A stretch of DNA of 33,031 bases from Myxococcota bacterium (GTDB lineage: Bacteria > Myxococcota_A > UBA9160 > UBA4427). The notes beneath the pieces are model-generated. The model did not search any database, was not told where the DNA came from, and saw only the letters and a list, made by a program, of their open reading frames with translations. Positions 32,662 through 33,031 of the stretch are shown piece by piece. The DNA lies in contig JASMLK010000123.1 in assembly GCA_030748735.1 (NCBI GenBank), positions 1 through 33,031 of the forward strand. Reading direction: 5' to 3'. Within the stretch, counting starts at the first letter, position 1. The number at the start of each line of letters is the position of its first letter. The position numbers were made by a program, and so were the translations under genes.

Positions 32662-33031
32662 TCAGGCGCCGGGTCGTCGAGGCAGGCTCACGGTCGCCGT
32701 GCCAGGCATGAGGATCGCGCCGCCCTCGTTGCGCTCGAAGATCTCGCAGTCCACGAAGTGCTGGCCTTCCTCCTTGCGCTTCCCCACGACGACGCCGCCG
32801 TAGTGAAGCGTTTCGTTGGGGAAGGCGTTGCCGCGGTTCTGGATCTGAATGCGGGTGAGGCGGCCACCCGGTCCGATCCAATCCGTGAGTGCCTTCGCGA
32901 GGAGCGCCGCTTGCAGCGGCCCCTGTACGAGGATGTTCGGCAGACCCTCCGTCTTCGCGTAGGGGAGGTCGTAGTGGATCCGGTGACCGTTGTTGGTGGC
33001 GGCGCTGAAGAAGAAGAGCTGGAGCTCCGAC
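32662..33031 (-). CDS. MaoC-like hot-dog dehydratase/hydratase, C-terminal part (5' truncated by window)
   Basis: The window edge cuts the 5' end; about 122 codons remain. The visible part reads ELQLFFFSAATNNGHRIHYD, then LVQGPLQAALLAKALTDWIG, LTRIQIQNRGNAFPNETLHYGG and a final beta strand. The R-hydratase/MaoC catalytic Asn-x-x-x-His-Asp-like signature corresponds to NGHRIHYD. Such enzymes hydrate enoyl-CoA. It converges on the DUF35 gene across a hairpin. Function with the thiolase-like pair is inferred from adjacency. Confidence 0.85.
   Translation of the reverse strand, partial: SELQLFFFSAATNNGHRIHYDLPYAKTEGLPNILVQGPLQAALLAKALTDWIGPGGRLTRIQIQNRGNAFPNETLHYGGVVVGKRKEEGQHFVDCEIFERNEGGAILMPGTATVSLPRRPGA

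Noticed and set aside
1-33031. CRISPR array, phage or insertion-sequence genes
   Set aside because: No repeated spaced units, transposase, integrase or phage structural genes were recognised.

Overview
This window is GC-rich, compact bacterial chromosome. It holds the core of a type IV pilus (T4P) locus in an arrangement resembling the Myxococcus xanthus pil region. Moving leftward on the minus strand it carries pilB, pilT, pilC, pilS, pilR, an extra sensor kinase paired with an extra NtrC-type regulator, a small HTH gene, then pilM-N-O-P-Q and aroK-aroB. Other features point the same way: FimV-like giant TPR proteins, a roadblock/LC7 protein, many GTG/TTG starts and heavily acidic linkers. 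I infer a deltaproteobacterial lineage (Myxococcota / Desulfobacterota / Binatota-like) but cannot fix the species.

Layout. 5-138: tRNA-Gly(CCC) with a probable terminator, minus strand. 230-4613: an ExeA-type AAA ATPase and a 1049-aa acidic TPR protein. 4746-9318: a LipM-like octanoyl/lipoyl transferase, aroQ, a roadblock protein, a TPR-like partner, aroB and aroK. 9374-9410: a strong intrinsic terminator. 9467-15858: pilQ, pilP, pilO, pilN, pilM and a small HTH gene, all minus strand and tightly packed. 15859-16233: a divergent regulatory region rich in palindromes. 16234-17595: the only plus-strand gene of the pil region, an NtrC-family regulator. Its 3' end overlaps a minus-strand histidine kinase (17570-19096). 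19101-26406: pilR, pilS, pilC, pilT, pilB. 26530-28680: a LPG-synthase/UPF0104-type membrane protein and ribF. 28697-29776: an LptF/LptG-family permease on the plus strand.

The gene content then changes. 29788-30063 is a broken HNH endonuclease remnant. 30345-32621 is a plus-strand module of a TetR regulator, a thiolase-fold protein without canonical catalytic residues, and a DUF35 zinc-ribbon/OB protein. It faces a truncated MaoC-like hot-dog dehydratase at the right edge. That set looks like CoA-thioester (steroid or branched lipid side-chain) catabolism of the Ltp2/DUF35 retro-aldolase type.

How the genes work together. PilB and PilT extend and retract the pilus on the PilC platform, PilM-N-O-P form the alignment complex, and PilQ is the outer-membrane secretin. 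PilS-PilR, and possibly the second kinase/regulator pair, would control sigma-54 transcription of pilin genes. No pilin (pilA) or prepilin peptidase (pilD) gene is present, so those must lie elsewhere. AroK, AroB and AroQ supply shikimate-pathway steps.
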